From assembly GCF_000092645.1 (NCBI RefSeq), contig NC_014165.1, positions 3,658,001 through 3,722,000 of the forward strand: a stretch of DNA of 64,000 nucleotides, in the 5' to 3' direction. The DNA comes from Thermobispora bispora DSM 43833. Its GTDB lineage: Bacteria > Actinomycetota > Actinomycetes > Streptosporangiales > Streptosporangiaceae. The translations under genes were made by a program, and so were the position numbers. Under the pieces are notes generated by a model that had not been told where the DNA came from, did no database searches, and saw nothing but the letters and a program-made list of their open reading frames with translations. Positions within the stretch are counted from its first letter, which is position 1, and each line of letters starts with the position of its first letter. Shown here piece after piece: positions 36,656 through 45,429 of this stretch.

Positions 36656-37999
36656 TCACTGCCGGTCGCCGGCGGTTCCCACCGCGGCGGTCTCTCGAGC
36701 CGTGCCCATCCCGGAGTCCTCCTGGGCGGCCGCTACGGCGGCGCTCTCCCGAGCCATCCCGATCCCACGGTCCTCCAGACCGGGCCCCGCCGCGGCGTTC
36801 TCCCGGACCATGCCCGCTCCGGCGCGCTCCGGGGCCGTCGCCGTCCCGGGGCCCTCCCGGACGGCCTCGACCCCGGCGCGTTCCCAAGCCGCCTTCCCCC
36901 AGGCCGCCGCGCTGCGCTCTGAGGCCGCCCGCATCTCGGCGCCGCCCTGGACCGGCTCCGGCTCGAGGTTCTCCCGGGCACTGCCCGCCACGGTGTGCTC
37001 CGGCGCCGGCGCGGGCCCCCGCACCGTCCCCGGCGTGTGCCCCTGCGCCGTCCGGGCCGCCGTGCCGTCCCGGCGTCCCTTGGCCTTCCCCGTTCCCCCG
37101 TGCCACCGGATGAGGTGGTAACCGTACCGGAGCAGGAGCGGCCAGGTGAGCGCGGTGATCAGCCACCGGTGCGCCCGCGGTAGCTCGGCGCCGCGCTCAC
37201 GGAACCGGATCCGGCCGGGCGCGAGCCGGCGCGGTGTCCCGGAGACGGTGTGCGCGACCCCGAGGCGCGCCTCCCGGCCGTCCAGGAAGGTGAGCGGGTG
37301 GGGCGGCAGCTCCAGCTTCCCGATCAGGTCGGTGAGCGTCTCCCGGGGGCGGTGGAGGAGGTCCTCGTAGCGGACCGAGACCACCTGCACCCCCTTGGCG
37401 CGCAGGATCTCGAAGGCGAGGTTCTCGGTGAGCCAGTGGATCGCCGCCTTGACCGGCGCCCAGCGGGCGGCGAGCCCGCCGCTCCGGGCCTTGCGCCGCC
37501 AGGAGGCGGCCACCGCCCGCGGGTCGCGCACCACGTGGACGACCCGCAGGTCCATGGTGGCGGCGAGGCAGTAGGCGAGCGAGGCGCGCCGGCTGGCGTC
37601 GATGACCGCGCGCGCCCCGGTCACCTCGGCGGCCGCGGTGTAGATCCGGGAGTACGCGAGCACGTAGTCGGCGAGCTCCGCCTCCCGGGAGATGAGCCCG
37701 AGGAAGAGGATGGGGATGCGGCGGGTGCGGTCCACCCGGTACCGCAGCCGCAGCAGCCGATCGGCGTGGCTCTCCCGCCACCGGCCGAACGCCCGGGCTC
37801 CGACCCTCCCCCAGAAGGAGCACTCGGAGAACGCCTGCCCGCACCCGCAGGGTCCGTCGGCGTGGACGCCGCGCGTCCACAACCGGACGACCTGCCCGAG
37901 CGGGGTCACCTCGGGGAGCTCACCGAGCAGGCGCTCGAGCAGCGCCGTGCCGCTGCGTTCCAGACCACCTACGAAGATCACCGGCTGCGCGTCGGCCAC
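36656..37999 (-). CDS. Sulfotransferase with a long repetitive C-terminal tail
   Basis: 447 residues. Residues 1-300 form a P-loop sulfotransferase: VGGLERSGTALLERLL (10-25) binds the 5'-phosphosulfate and VHVVRDPRAVAASWRRK (154-170) the 3'-phosphate. It also has CGCGQAFSECSFWGRV (51-66), typical of bacterial Stf-like enzymes. From about 301 to 447 the sequence is low-complexity, Ala/Glu/Gly/Arg-rich, with repeats such as GMARESAAVAAAQ and GMGTARETAAVG; probably disordered. GTG at 37999 has GGAGGG five bases upstream. It follows cysN by 110 bases on the same strand, so PAPS synthesis and use are linked. Confidence 0.85.
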   Translation of the reverse strand: MADAQPVIFVGGLERSGTALLERLLGELPEVTPLGQVVRLWTRGVHADGPCGCGQAFSECSFWGRVGARAFGRWRESHADRLLRLRYRVDRTRRIPILFLGLISREAELADYVLAYSRIYTAAAEVTGARAVIDASRRASLAYCLAATMDLRVVHVVRDPRAVAASWRRKARSGGLAARWAPVKAAIHWLTENLAFEILRAKGVQVVSVRYEDLLHRPRETLTDLIGKLELPPHPLTFLDGREARLGVAHTVSGTPRRLAPGRIRFRERGAELPRAHRWLITALTWPLLLRYGYHLIRWHGGTGKAKGRRDGTAARTAQGHTPGTVRGPAPAPEHTVAGSARENLEPEPVQGGAEMRAASERSAAAWGKAAWERAGVEAVREGPGTATAPERAGAGMVRENAAAGPGLEDRGIGMARESAAVAAAQEDSGMGTARETAAVGTAGDRQ

Positions 38000-38109
38000 G
38001 TGCCCTCCACCATCGGCGTTCGGAACGCGACGAGGCTAACCGGGCACGTGATCGCGACACCGGCGATCTTTCCGAGGATCTACGGGATGCTTGCCGAAGC
38101 GGGAGATCC

Positions 38110-39369
38110 TCAGTGGCAGTCCACGATCATGCCCGCGCCCACCGTGCCGTTGGTGGCCTCGTCGATGAGGATGAACCCGCCGGTGAGCCGGTTGCGCGCG
38201 TACGGGTCGACGAACAGCGGCTGCGTGGTGCGGAACGTGACCCGCCCGATCTCGTTGAGGCCGAGCGAGGTGGCGTCGTTCCGGTGCAGGGTGTTGATGT
38301 CGAGCCGGTACTGCACGTCGCGGACCAGGGCCTTGACCGTGCGCGTGGTGTGCTTCATGAGCAGCCGACTGCGCGGCTGCAGCCGCAGGCCGTCGGCCAT
38401 CCAGCAGACCATCGCGTCGATCTCCTGGGCGACGTGCGGCTGGTTGTGCGGCCGGCAGATCATGTCGCCGCGGGAGATGTCGAGGTCGTCGGCGAACCGG
38501 AGCGTCACCGACATGGGCGGGAACGCCTCCTCGACCGGCCCGTCGAACGTGTCGATCCCGGTGATCGTGGTGGTGAGGCCGGAGGGCAGGTGGAGCACCT
38601 CGTCCCCCGGCTTCAGCACCCCGCCGGCGACCTGCCCGGCGTAGCCCCGGTAGTCGTGCAGCTCCCGGTCGGTCGCGCTGTGCGGCCGGATGACGTACTG
38701 CACCGGGAAGCGGACGTCGACGAGGTTCCGGTCCGAGGCGATGTGCACGTGCTCGAGGTGGTGGAGGAGCGAGGTCCCCTGGTACCACGGCATGTTCTCG
38801 GACCGGGAGACCACGTTGTCGCCGTGGAGCGCGGAGATCGGGATGAAGGTGAGGTCGGTGATGTTGAGCTTGGTGGCGAACCCGGCGAACTCCTCGCGGA
38901 TCTCCTCGAACCGCTCCTCTGAGTAGTCGACCAGGTCCATCTTGTTCACCGCGAGCACGAGGTGGGGCACCCGCAGCAGGGAGGCGAGGAACGCGTGCCG
39001 CCGCGACTGCTCGAGCAGGCCCTTGCGCGCGTCCACCAGGATGATGGCAAGGTCGGCGGTGGAGGCGCCGGTCACCATGTTCCGGGTGTACTGAATGTGC
39101 CCGGGGGTGTCGGCGATGATGAACTTGCGCCGCGGCGTGGCGAAGTAGCGGTAGGCGACGTCGATGGTGATGCCCTGCTCCCGCTCGGCCCGGAGCCCGT
39201 CGGTGAGCAGCGCCAGGTCGGTGTACCCGGTGCCGCGGTCCCGCGAGGTCCGCTCCACGGCCTCGAGCTGGTCCTCGAAGATCGCCTTGGAGTCGTAGAG
39301 CAGCCGCCCGATCAGCGTCGACTTGCCGTCGTCGACGCTGCCCGCCGTGGCGAACCGAAGGATGTCCAT
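38110..39369 (-). CDS. cysN: Sulfate adenylyltransferase subunit 1 (GTPase)
   Basis: 419 residues, an EF-Tu-like GTPase that drives APS synthesis by CysD. G1 GSVDDGKST (10-18), effector EREQGITIDVAYRYF, G3 DTPGH, G4 NKMD, followed by two beta-barrel domains. Not fused to an APS kinase, unlike mycobacterial CysNC; here the kinase is the separate gene at 26623. ATG at 39369 has GGAGGG about eight bases upstream. It follows cysD after a 94-base spacer. Confidence 0.95.
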   Translation of the reverse strand: MDILRFATAGSVDDGKSTLIGRLLYDSKAIFEDQLEAVERTSRDRGTGYTDLALLTDGLRAEREQGITIDVAYRYFATPRRKFIIADTPGHIQYTRNMVTGASTADLAIILVDARKGLLEQSRRHAFLASLLRVPHLVLAVNKMDLVDYSEERFEEIREEFAGFATKLNITDLTFIPISALHGDNVVSRSENMPWYQGTSLLHHLEHVHIASDRNLVDVRFPVQYVIRPHSATDRELHDYRGYAGQVAGGVLKPGDEVLHLPSGLTTTITGIDTFDGPVEEAFPPMSVTLRFADDLDISRGDMICRPHNQPHVAQEIDAMVCWMADGLRLQPRSRLLMKHTTRTVKALVRDVQYRLDINTLHRNDATSLGLNEIGRVTFRTTQPLFVDPYARNRLTGGFILIDEATNGTVGAGMIVDCH

Positions 39370-39463
39370 CACCTGTGCCCTCCAGCGTCCGTACGGCTCT
39401 CGCCGGCGGCGTCCGCGAGCCGCCCGTTCCCGTTCTCCGCGGCGACGCGCCGATCGATGGCCA

Positions 39464-40378
39464 TCAGAAGTACCCCTCCCGCTTGCGGTCTTCCATGGCG
39501 GCCTCGGAGAACCGGTCGTCGGCGCGGGTGGCACCGCGCTCGGTGATCCGGGTGGCGGCGATCTCGTCGATGATCTCGTCCACCGTGGACGCGGTGGAGA
39601 GGATCGCCCCGGTGCAGGTCATGTCGCCGACCGTGCGGTAGCGGACGGTCGCCTCGAAGAGGGGCTCGTCCTCGCCCCGCTGGACGTACTCGGAGTCGGC
39701 GAGCAGCATGCCGTCGCGCTCGAAGACCATGCGGCGGTGCGCGAAGTAGATCGACGGGACGTCGACGCCCTCGCGCCGGATGTAGTGCCAGACGTCGAGC
39801 TCGGTCCAGTTGGAGAGCGGGAAGACCCGGATGTGCTCCCCCGGCCGGATCCGGGTGTTGTAGAGGTTCCACAGCTCGGGCCGCTGGTTCTTCGGGTCCC
39901 ACTGGCCGAACTCGTCCCGGAAGGAGAAGACCCGCTCCTTGGCGCGGGCCTTCTCCTCGTCGCGGCGGCCGCCGCCGAAGACCGCGTCGAACCGGTGCTC
40001 CTCGATGGCGTCGAGCAGCGTGACGGTCTGCAGCCGGTTGCGGGAGGCCCGCCGGCCGGTCTCCTCGACCACCCGGCCGGCGTCGATGGAGGCCTGGACG
40101 GAGGCGACGATGAGCCGCAGGTTGAGCTCGGCGACCTTCTTGTCGCGGAACTCGATCACCTCGGGGAAGTTGTGCCCCGTGTCCACGTGCATGACCGGGA
40201 AGGGGATCGGCGCCGGCCAGAACGCCTTCTCCGCGATGCGCAGCATGACGATGGAGTCCTTGCCGCCGGAGAAGAGCAGACAGGGCCGCTCGAACTCGGC
40301 GGCGACCTCACGCATGATGTGGATCGCCTCGGCTTCGAGCACGTCTAGCTGCGTCAACGTGTAGTCATGCTGAGCCAT
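39464..40378 (-). CDS. cysD: Sulfate adenylyltransferase subunit 2
   Basis: 304 residues. PP-loop ATP pyrophosphatase fold with SGGKDS (37-42); makes APS from sulfate and ATP with CysN. Other family marks are MHVDTGHNFPEVIEFRD, GGGRRDEEKARAKER, and the C-terminal DRFSEAAMEDRKREGYF. ATG at 40378 has GAAGGAAG upstream; it begins 10 bases after the cysQ stop, so the three cys genes appear to be one unit. A longer in-frame extension to 40612 overlaps cysQ and is rejected. Confidence 0.95.
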   Translation of the reverse strand: MAQHDYTLTQLDVLEAEAIHIMREVAAEFERPCLLFSGGKDSIVMLRIAEKAFWPAPIPFPVMHVDTGHNFPEVIEFRDKKVAELNLRLIVASVQASIDAGRVVEETGRRASRNRLQTVTLLDAIEEHRFDAVFGGGRRDEEKARAKERVFSFRDEFGQWDPKNQRPELWNLYNTRIRPGEHIRVFPLSNWTELDVWHYIRREGVDVPSIYFAHRRMVFERDGMLLADSEYVQRGEDEPLFEATVRYRTVGDMTCTGAILSTASTVDEIIDEIAATRITERGATRADDRFSEAAMEDRKREGYF

Positions 40379-40388
40379 CAGGCTTCCT

Positions 40389-41165
40389 TCAACTCGGCGG
40401 GCGGGACAGGTCACGCACCCCGGCGAGCAGCATCGGCGCCACACCCGGTAGGGAAACCAGGATATCGGGGAGGAATGGATCCGGGCGATTGTAGGCGAGC
40501 GGGGACCCGTCGATCCGGCTGGCGTGCGCACCGGCCGCGAGGGCCACGGCGACCGGTGCGGCCGAGTCCCACTCGTACTGGCCACCGGCGTGAAGGTACG
40601 CGTCCACCTCACCGGTGAGCACCGCCGCGATCTTGGCGCCCGCCGAGCCGATCCGCACGAGCTCGGCCCCGAGCATGTTCGCCAGCTCCACGGCGATCTC
40701 CGGGGCCCGGGAGCGGCTCACCGCGATCCGGATCCGGCCGCCGGACGGCCGGTCGGGCAGGCGCGGCGGGTCCGCGGTGGTGAGGGTGATCCCCTGGGCG
40801 GGCAGGGCGACCGCCCCGGCCGCGAGCTCGCCCTTCTCCCACAGCGCGACGTGGACGGCCCAGTCGGTGCGCCCGGGCTCGGAGAACTCGTTGGTGCCGT
40901 CGAGCGGGTCGATGATCCACACCCGGTCGGCGGAGAGCCGCCGCGAGGCCGCCCGCTCCTCCCGGGTCGCCTCCTCGGACAGCACGGCGTCGCCCGGCCG
41001 CAGCCGCCGGAGCGCGTCGGTGAGGAAGCGGTGCGACGCCCGGTCCCCCGCGTCGCCGAGCGCCTTCTCGTCCGCGAACCCCACGCGGGCGCGGAGCTCC
41101 ACGAGCCGCTTCCCCGCCTCGGTGGCGAGTTCGGCGGCGAGCATGTGATCGTCCCGTGCCGTCAT
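40389..41165 (-). CDS. cysQ: 3'(2'),5'-bisphosphate nucleotidase (PAP phosphatase)
   Basis: 258 residues of the inositol-monophosphatase superfamily. Metal-site motifs: SEEA (63-66), DPLDGTNEF (86-94) and the C-terminal WDSAAPVAVALAAGA. CysQ removes PAP, the by-product that inhibits sulfotransferases, and can limit PAPS. ATG at 41165 overlaps the stop of the upstream glycosylphosphotransferase (ATGA), with GAGGAACGG as ribosome site. The coupling ties PAP removal to polysaccharide priming. Confidence 0.9.
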   Translation of the reverse strand: MTARDDHMLAAELATEAGKRLVELRARVGFADEKALGDAGDRASHRFLTDALRRLRPGDAVLSEEATREERAASRRLSADRVWIIDPLDGTNEFSEPGRTDWAVHVALWEKGELAAGAVALPAQGITLTTADPPRLPDRPSGGRIRIAVSRSRAPEIAVELANMLGAELVRIGSAGAKIAAVLTGEVDAYLHAGGQYEWDSAAPVAVALAAGAHASRIDGSPLAYNRPDPFLPDILVSLPGVAPMLLAGVRDLSRPPS

Positions 41166-42634
41166 CCGTTCCTCGCGCTCCCGCCCAGCACGACCGCGGT
41201 CCACGTCTTCCAGAGGATCTGCAGATCGAGCATGAGCGACCAGTTCTCGACGTAACGCAGGTCTAAACTAACCAATTCCTCCCAAGACAGGGCGGAATTC
41301 CCGGCCACCTGCCACAGCCCGGTCATCCCCGGGCGGATGAGCAGCCGCCTGCGCACGTCGTCGCCGTACCGCGCCACCTCCCCGGGCAGCGGGGCACGCG
41401 GCCCCACGAGCGACATGTCGCCGCGGAGCACGTTGAGAAACTGCGGCAGCTCGTCGAGCGAGTGCCGCCGCAGCCGGGCGCCGAGCGGGGTGATCCGCGC
41501 GCCCGGGTCCGGGGCGGCCGGTCCCGGCCCGTCGCCGGGCGGCCCGTCCGCACCGGGGCCCGTGTCCTGCCGCACGGTGCGGAACCGCAGCAGTGTGAAC
41601 ACCCTGCCGTCCCGCCCGACCCGCTGCCGCCGGGTGAGCACCGGCCCGGGGCCGCTCGCCCGTACGGCGACGGCGATCACCACGAGCAGCGGGGCGAGCA
41701 CGAGCAGCGCGAGCGCGGCGACCACCCGGTCGAACGCGTCCTTGAGCAGCCGGTTGGCCCCGGCGAGCCGGGGGCGCTCGACCCGGAGGAGCGGAAGGCC
41801 CGCCACCGGCCGGATCACGGTCCGCGGGCCGGCCGCGTCGAGCAGCGCCGGGGCGACCATGAGCTCGGCCTGGCAGTGCTCCAGCCGCCAGGCGAGCCTG
41901 CGGATCGCGCCGCCGTCGAGCTCGGGGCAGGCGAGCACGGCGACGACCTCGGCCCCGGCCTGCTCGACCACGAGCGGCACGTCGGTGACGTCCCCGAGCA
42001 CCGGCACGCCCGCGATCCGCGTCTCCCCCGGCGCCGCCTGGGTGGGGAGGCAGACCGCCACGACCTCCAGGCCGTGGTGGCGCTCCCGCCGCAGCCGGCG
42101 GATCAGCTCGGTGACCGCCGGGGGATGACCGACCGCCACGGTCCGCCGCATGCCCTCGCCGGTGCGCGCCCGCCTCCGGTAGAGCCGGCGGCGCAGGCCG
42201 TACCTGGCGCAGAGGGCGAGCAGGGTGGCGAGCGGCAGCGCGATCAGCACGTAGCCGCGGTCCAGGTCCGCCCCGGTGAGGAAGACGGCGAGCGCGACGG
42301 CCGCCACCGCGGCGCACCCGCACCGTGCGACCCGGCGGAACTCCTCCACGCCCCCGCCGAAGACCCGGGGGTCGTACGCCTGGCTGAGGCTCGCCGCGCC
42401 GATCCACAGCAGCGGCAGCACCCCGCTGAGCACCGCGTACGGCCGGGTCTCGGCGTCGATCTCCCCGAACCGCAGCCCGAACGCGACTCCTCCGGCGAGG
42501 AGGGCGCTGAGCATGTCGGCGACGGCCGCCTGCCGCCGGCATCGGCCGATCCACGCCGCGCGCCCCGCGGCCCGGCCCGGTGGCGGCATCCGCGACAGCC
42601 CGAGCGTGACCTCCGGCGCATCGCCGTCCAGCAC
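41162..42634 (-). CDS. Polyprenyl glycosylphosphotransferase (exopolysaccharide priming)
   Basis: 490 residues. N-terminal half has four hydrophobic helices and a Rossmann-like cytoplasmic domain (CoA-binding-like). The C-terminal half has a further helix and the bacterial sugar-transferase domain: ARLRRHSLDELPQFLNVL, GDMSLVGPRAPLPGE, RPGMTGLWQVAGNS, and the end DLQILWKTWTAVV. It transfers a sugar-1-phosphate to undecaprenyl phosphate at the membrane to begin an extracellular glycan. A linker (residues about 370-390) is Gly/Pro/Asp-rich. Start: GTG at 42634 with GGGAGGGGCGC upstream is favoured; a farther GTG at 42673 would add 13 residues including a TTA codon. Its stop overlaps cysQ. Confidence 0.88.
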   Translation of the reverse strand: MLDGDAPEVTLGLSRMPPPGRAAGRAAWIGRCRRQAAVADMLSALLAGGVAFGLRFGEIDAETRPYAVLSGVLPLLWIGAASLSQAYDPRVFGGGVEEFRRVARCGCAAVAAVALAVFLTGADLDRGYVLIALPLATLLALCARYGLRRRLYRRRARTGEGMRRTVAVGHPPAVTELIRRLRRERHHGLEVVAVCLPTQAAPGETRIAGVPVLGDVTDVPLVVEQAGAEVVAVLACPELDGGAIRRLAWRLEHCQAELMVAPALLDAAGPRTVIRPVAGLPLLRVERPRLAGANRLLKDAFDRVVAALALLVLAPLLVVIAVAVRASGPGPVLTRRQRVGRDGRVFTLLRFRTVRQDTGPGADGPPGDGPGPAAPDPGARITPLGARLRRHSLDELPQFLNVLRGDMSLVGPRAPLPGEVARYGDDVRRRLLIRPGMTGLWQVAGNSALSWEELVSLDLRYVENWSLMLDLQILWKTWTAVVLGGSARNG

Positions 42635-42863
42635 GCGCCCCTCCCGCGTGTCTCTTGGTAATCGTATGACCACGCATTGTAGCGAAACACGGCACGGCCG
42701 GGCCGCGGGCGGACCGGAGGGGTGCGTGCGCGGCTCGCCTCGGCGGGGCCTGCCTGCCCCAGCGGGCGGGTTCTCAGCGGGCCGCCCGCCTCAGTGGGCC
42801 GGGTTTCAGCGGGCTACCCCCGGGCCGGGCCTCAGCGGGCCGGGTCTCAGCGGGCCGCCGGCC

Positions 42864-43493
42864 TCAGCGGGCAGACCGGGCCGGGTAGAGGTCGCTGCCG
42901 TGGAACTTGTTCTGCGTCGCGGCGAGGCCCTCGGTGAGCAGCGACTCCACCATGTCGGCCGCCCGGTCGATGAGGAACGGCAGGTCCTTCCGCTCGGCCG
43001 TGGCGAAGTCGCGCAGCACGTACGTCGCCGGGTCCATCCGCCCCGGCGGGCGGCCGATGCCGAAGCGGATCCGCGAGTAGTCGCGCGTCCCCAGCGCCTT
43101 GGTGATCGACTTCAGCCCGTTGTGGCCGTTGTCCCCGCCTCCGGTCTTCGCCCGCAGCGCGCCGAAGGGGATGTCCAGCTCATCGTGGATCACCACGATG
43201 TTCTCCGGCCCGATCTTGTAGTAGTCGGCGAGCGCCTTGACCGGGCCTCCGGAGAGGTTCATGTAGGAGAGCGGCTTGGCGAGCACGACCGGCACGCCGC
43301 TGAGCCGTCCCTCGGCGACCTGGGCCCGGGTCTTGTGCACCGTGAACCGGCCGCCGATCCGGTTCGCGAGCTCGTCGGCCACCATGAACCCGGCGTTGTG
43401 CCGGTTCATCGCGTACTCGGGGCCGGGGTTGCCCAGGCCGACGATGAGCCAGCGGCGGGGCGTGCTCTCCGGTGCGAGCTCAGAAGCGGGCAT
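42864..43493 (-). CDS. pth: Peptidyl-tRNA hydrolase
   Basis: 209 residues. Releases peptides from peptidyl-tRNA after drop-off. [19 protein letters not shown] (19-37) with the conserved asparagine N22 and catalytic H32, [20 protein letters not shown] and the [13 protein letters not shown] loop are all present. ATG at 43493 has GAGGAG about 6 bases upstream (an adjacent GTG at 43496 is too close). It is the last gene of the glmU-prs-rplY-pth series and follows a strong hairpin after rplY. Confidence 0.95.
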   Translation of the reverse strand: MPASELAPESTPRRWLIVGLGNPGPEYAMNRHNAGFMVADELANRIGGRFTVHKTRAQVAEGRLSGVPVVLAKPLSYMNLSGGPVKALADYYKIGPENIVVIHDELDIPFGALRAKTGGGDNGHNGLKSITKALGTRDYSRIRFGIGRPPGRMDPATYVLRDFATAERKDLPFLIDRAADMVESLLTEGLAATQNKFHGSDLYPARSAR

Positions 43494-43514
43494 CACGTCT
43501 CCTCATACGGAGAA

Positions 43515-43543
43515 GTCCTCCACAGGGATTCCCTGTGGAGGAC
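43515..43543 (-). terminator. Strong hairpin between rplY and pth
   Basis: A perfect 13-bp stem (GTCCTCCACAGGG / CCCTGTGGAGGAC) with a 3-base loop lies 29 bases past the rplY stop. No T tract follows on the minus strand (TTCTCC), so it may be a partial terminator, a processing site or a stability element rather than a full stop. Confidence 0.7.
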
Positions 43544-43571
43544 CCTCGCAGGTCATGCGGTAAGCGTCAGC

Positions 43572-44144
43572 TCACTCCTCGGCCTGCTCCTCCGCGGGGG
43601 CGGCGGTGGCCGGGGCCTCGATCACGTGCAGCACCAGCGCGTCGGGGTCGCCGGCGAGGCTCACGCCCTCCGGAAGAGCGAGGTCGCGGGCGTGGACGGT
43701 GAAGCCCACGTCCTTGCCGGTGACGTCGACCTCGACGCTCTCCGGGATGTGGGTCGCCTCGGCCTCCACCGGGACGGCGACGAGGAGCTGCTCCACGATG
43801 GCGCTGCCGATCGGGTCGCCGGTCACGGTGACCGGAAGCTCCACGGTGACCTTCTCACCGCGGTGGACGCGGAGCAGGTCGACGTGCTGGAGGAACCCCT
43901 TGATCGGGTCGCGCTGGACGCCCTTGGGCAGCGCGATCTCGTCGATCCCGTCGCCCTTGAGCCGGATGAGGACGTTCGGCGTGCGCAGCGCCAGCAGCAG
44001 GTCGTGACCGGGCAGGGTCAGGTGCTTGGGCTCGGTGCCGTGACCGTAGAGCACGGCGGGAACCTTGCCGCCCCGGCGCAGCTTGCGGGCGGCGCCTTTA
44101 CCGAACGCGGTACGCGGTTCAGCGTTGATGACGACCTCGGACAC
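43572..44144 (-). CDS. rplY: 50S ribosomal protein L25 (CTC form)
   Basis: 190 residues, the long form with an L25 domain (about 1-90, TAFGKGAARKLRRGGKVPAVLYG) and a C-terminal TL5/CTC domain (about 95-180). It binds 5S rRNA. The final 15 residues are Ala/Glu-rich. GTG at 44144 has TAGGAG upstream. Conserved order with prs upstream and pth downstream. Confidence 0.95.
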   Translation of the reverse strand: MSEVVINAEPRTAFGKGAARKLRRGGKVPAVLYGHGTEPKHLTLPGHDLLLALRTPNVLIRLKGDGIDEIALPKGVQRDPIKGFLQHVDLLRVHRGEKVTVELPVTVTGDPIGSAIVEQLLVAVPVEAEATHIPESVEVDVTGKDVGFTVHARDLALPEGVSLAGDPDALVLHVIEAPATAAPAEEQAEE

Positions 44145-44265
44145 GGCACACTCCTAGGGATTTCTCGATGGAATGACTGCTTCGAGCGCTCACCCTCACC
44201 CGCCCTAGCGGAAGGCGTTACGAGCGCGACCGGATCAGCCTACCGGCTGATCCGCGGGTTCGGGG

Positions 44266-45246
44266 TCAGCTGTCCCCTTCGAACAGGCTGGTGACCGAAC
44301 CGTCGGTGAAGATCTCGATGATCGCCCTGGCGATCAGCGGGGCGATCGACAGCACGGTGAGATTATCGAACCTCTTCTCGTCCGGGATCGGCAGCGTGTT
44401 GGTGACCACCACCTCGGAGATGCGGGAGTTCTTCAGCCGGTCGACGGCGGGGTCCGAGAACACGGCGTGGGTCGCCGCGGCGATCACGTTGGTGGCGCCG
44501 TGCTCGTAGAGCGCCTCGGCCGCCTTGCAGATCGACCCGCCGGTGTCGATCATGTCATCGACCAGCACGCAGGTCCGGCCCGCGACCTGGCCGACCACCT
44601 CGTGCACCTTCACCTGGTTCGCCACGTCCAGGTCGCGGCGCTTGTGGATGAAGGCGACCGGCGTGCCGAGCGTGTCCGACCACCGCTCGGCGAGCCGTAC
44701 CCGGCCGGTGTCCGGCGAGACGATGGTCGTGGTCGCCGGGTCGAGCTTGCTCCGCAGGTAGTTGACGAGGACGGGCATGGCGAACAGGTGGTCGACCGGC
44801 CCGTCGAAGAAGCCCTGGATCTGCGAGGTGTGCAGGTCGATCGACATGAGCCGGTCGGCGCCGGCCTGCTTGAACAGGTCGGCGATGAGCCGCGCGGTGA
44901 TCGGCTCCCGGCCCCGCCCCTTCTTGTCCTGGCGCGCGTAGCCGTAGAACGGCATGATCACGGTGATCCGGCTCGCCGACGCCCGTTTGAGCGCGTCCAC
45001 CATGATCAGCTGTTCCATGATCCATTTGTTGATCGGGGCGGTGTGGCTCTGCATCACGAAGGCGTCGCACCCGCGCACCGACTCCAGGTAGCGGACGTAG
45101 ATCTCGCCGTTGGCGAAGTCCCGCAGGGCAGTGGGCGTGATCGGGACGCCGAGGTGGGCAGCGACCTCTTCGGCGAGCGCGGGATGCGCCCGTCCGGAGA
45201 AGAACATCAGGTTCCGCTCGCCGGTTCTCCGCTTGCCGCTGCTCAT
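44266..45246 (-). CDS. prs: Ribose-phosphate pyrophosphokinase
   Basis: 326 residues, class I PRPP synthase for nucleotide, His and Trp synthesis. Flexible loop ARQDKKGRGREPITA, PRPP-binding VLVDDMIDTGGSI, the phosphate-binding SPDTGRVRLAERW and the N-terminal FSGRAHPALAEEV are intact. ATG at 45246 with GAGGAGCG nearby. It is separated from glmU by 183 bases holding a small hairpin, so it may have its own promoter. Confidence 0.96.
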   Translation of the reverse strand: MSSGKRRTGERNLMFFSGRAHPALAEEVAAHLGVPITPTALRDFANGEIYVRYLESVRGCDAFVMQSHTAPINKWIMEQLIMVDALKRASASRITVIMPFYGYARQDKKGRGREPITARLIADLFKQAGADRLMSIDLHTSQIQGFFDGPVDHLFAMPVLVNYLRSKLDPATTTIVSPDTGRVRLAERWSDTLGTPVAFIHKRRDLDVANQVKVHEVVGQVAGRTCVLVDDMIDTGGSICKAAEALYEHGATNVIAAATHAVFSDPAVDRLKNSRISEVVVTNTLPIPDEKRFDNLTVLSIAPLIARAIIEIFTDGSVTSLFEGDS

Positions 45247-45407
45247 GCCGCGCTCCTCACCTGTTGAGCCTTCTTGTCTTCCACCGCTCGGCCGAGCCTT
45301 GGCACGCTCGCCGAGCCGCTGTGGTCGCTCACGGTGTCGCCCTCCTGCCCCGGCTCACGGGTGTCGGCCGCGCTTCGCCAGGCTTCATTGACCTTGTTCG
45401 ATCCCGT

Positions 45408-45426
45408 GGTACGGCACCGCCGTACC
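45408..45426. terminator. Hairpin downstream of glmU
   Basis: GGTACGGC-ACC-GCCGTACC is a perfect eight-base stem with a triloop, three bases past the glmU stop. No T tract is seen in the direction of glmU transcription, so termination is uncertain. Confidence 0.45.
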
Positions 45427-45429
45427 GGC

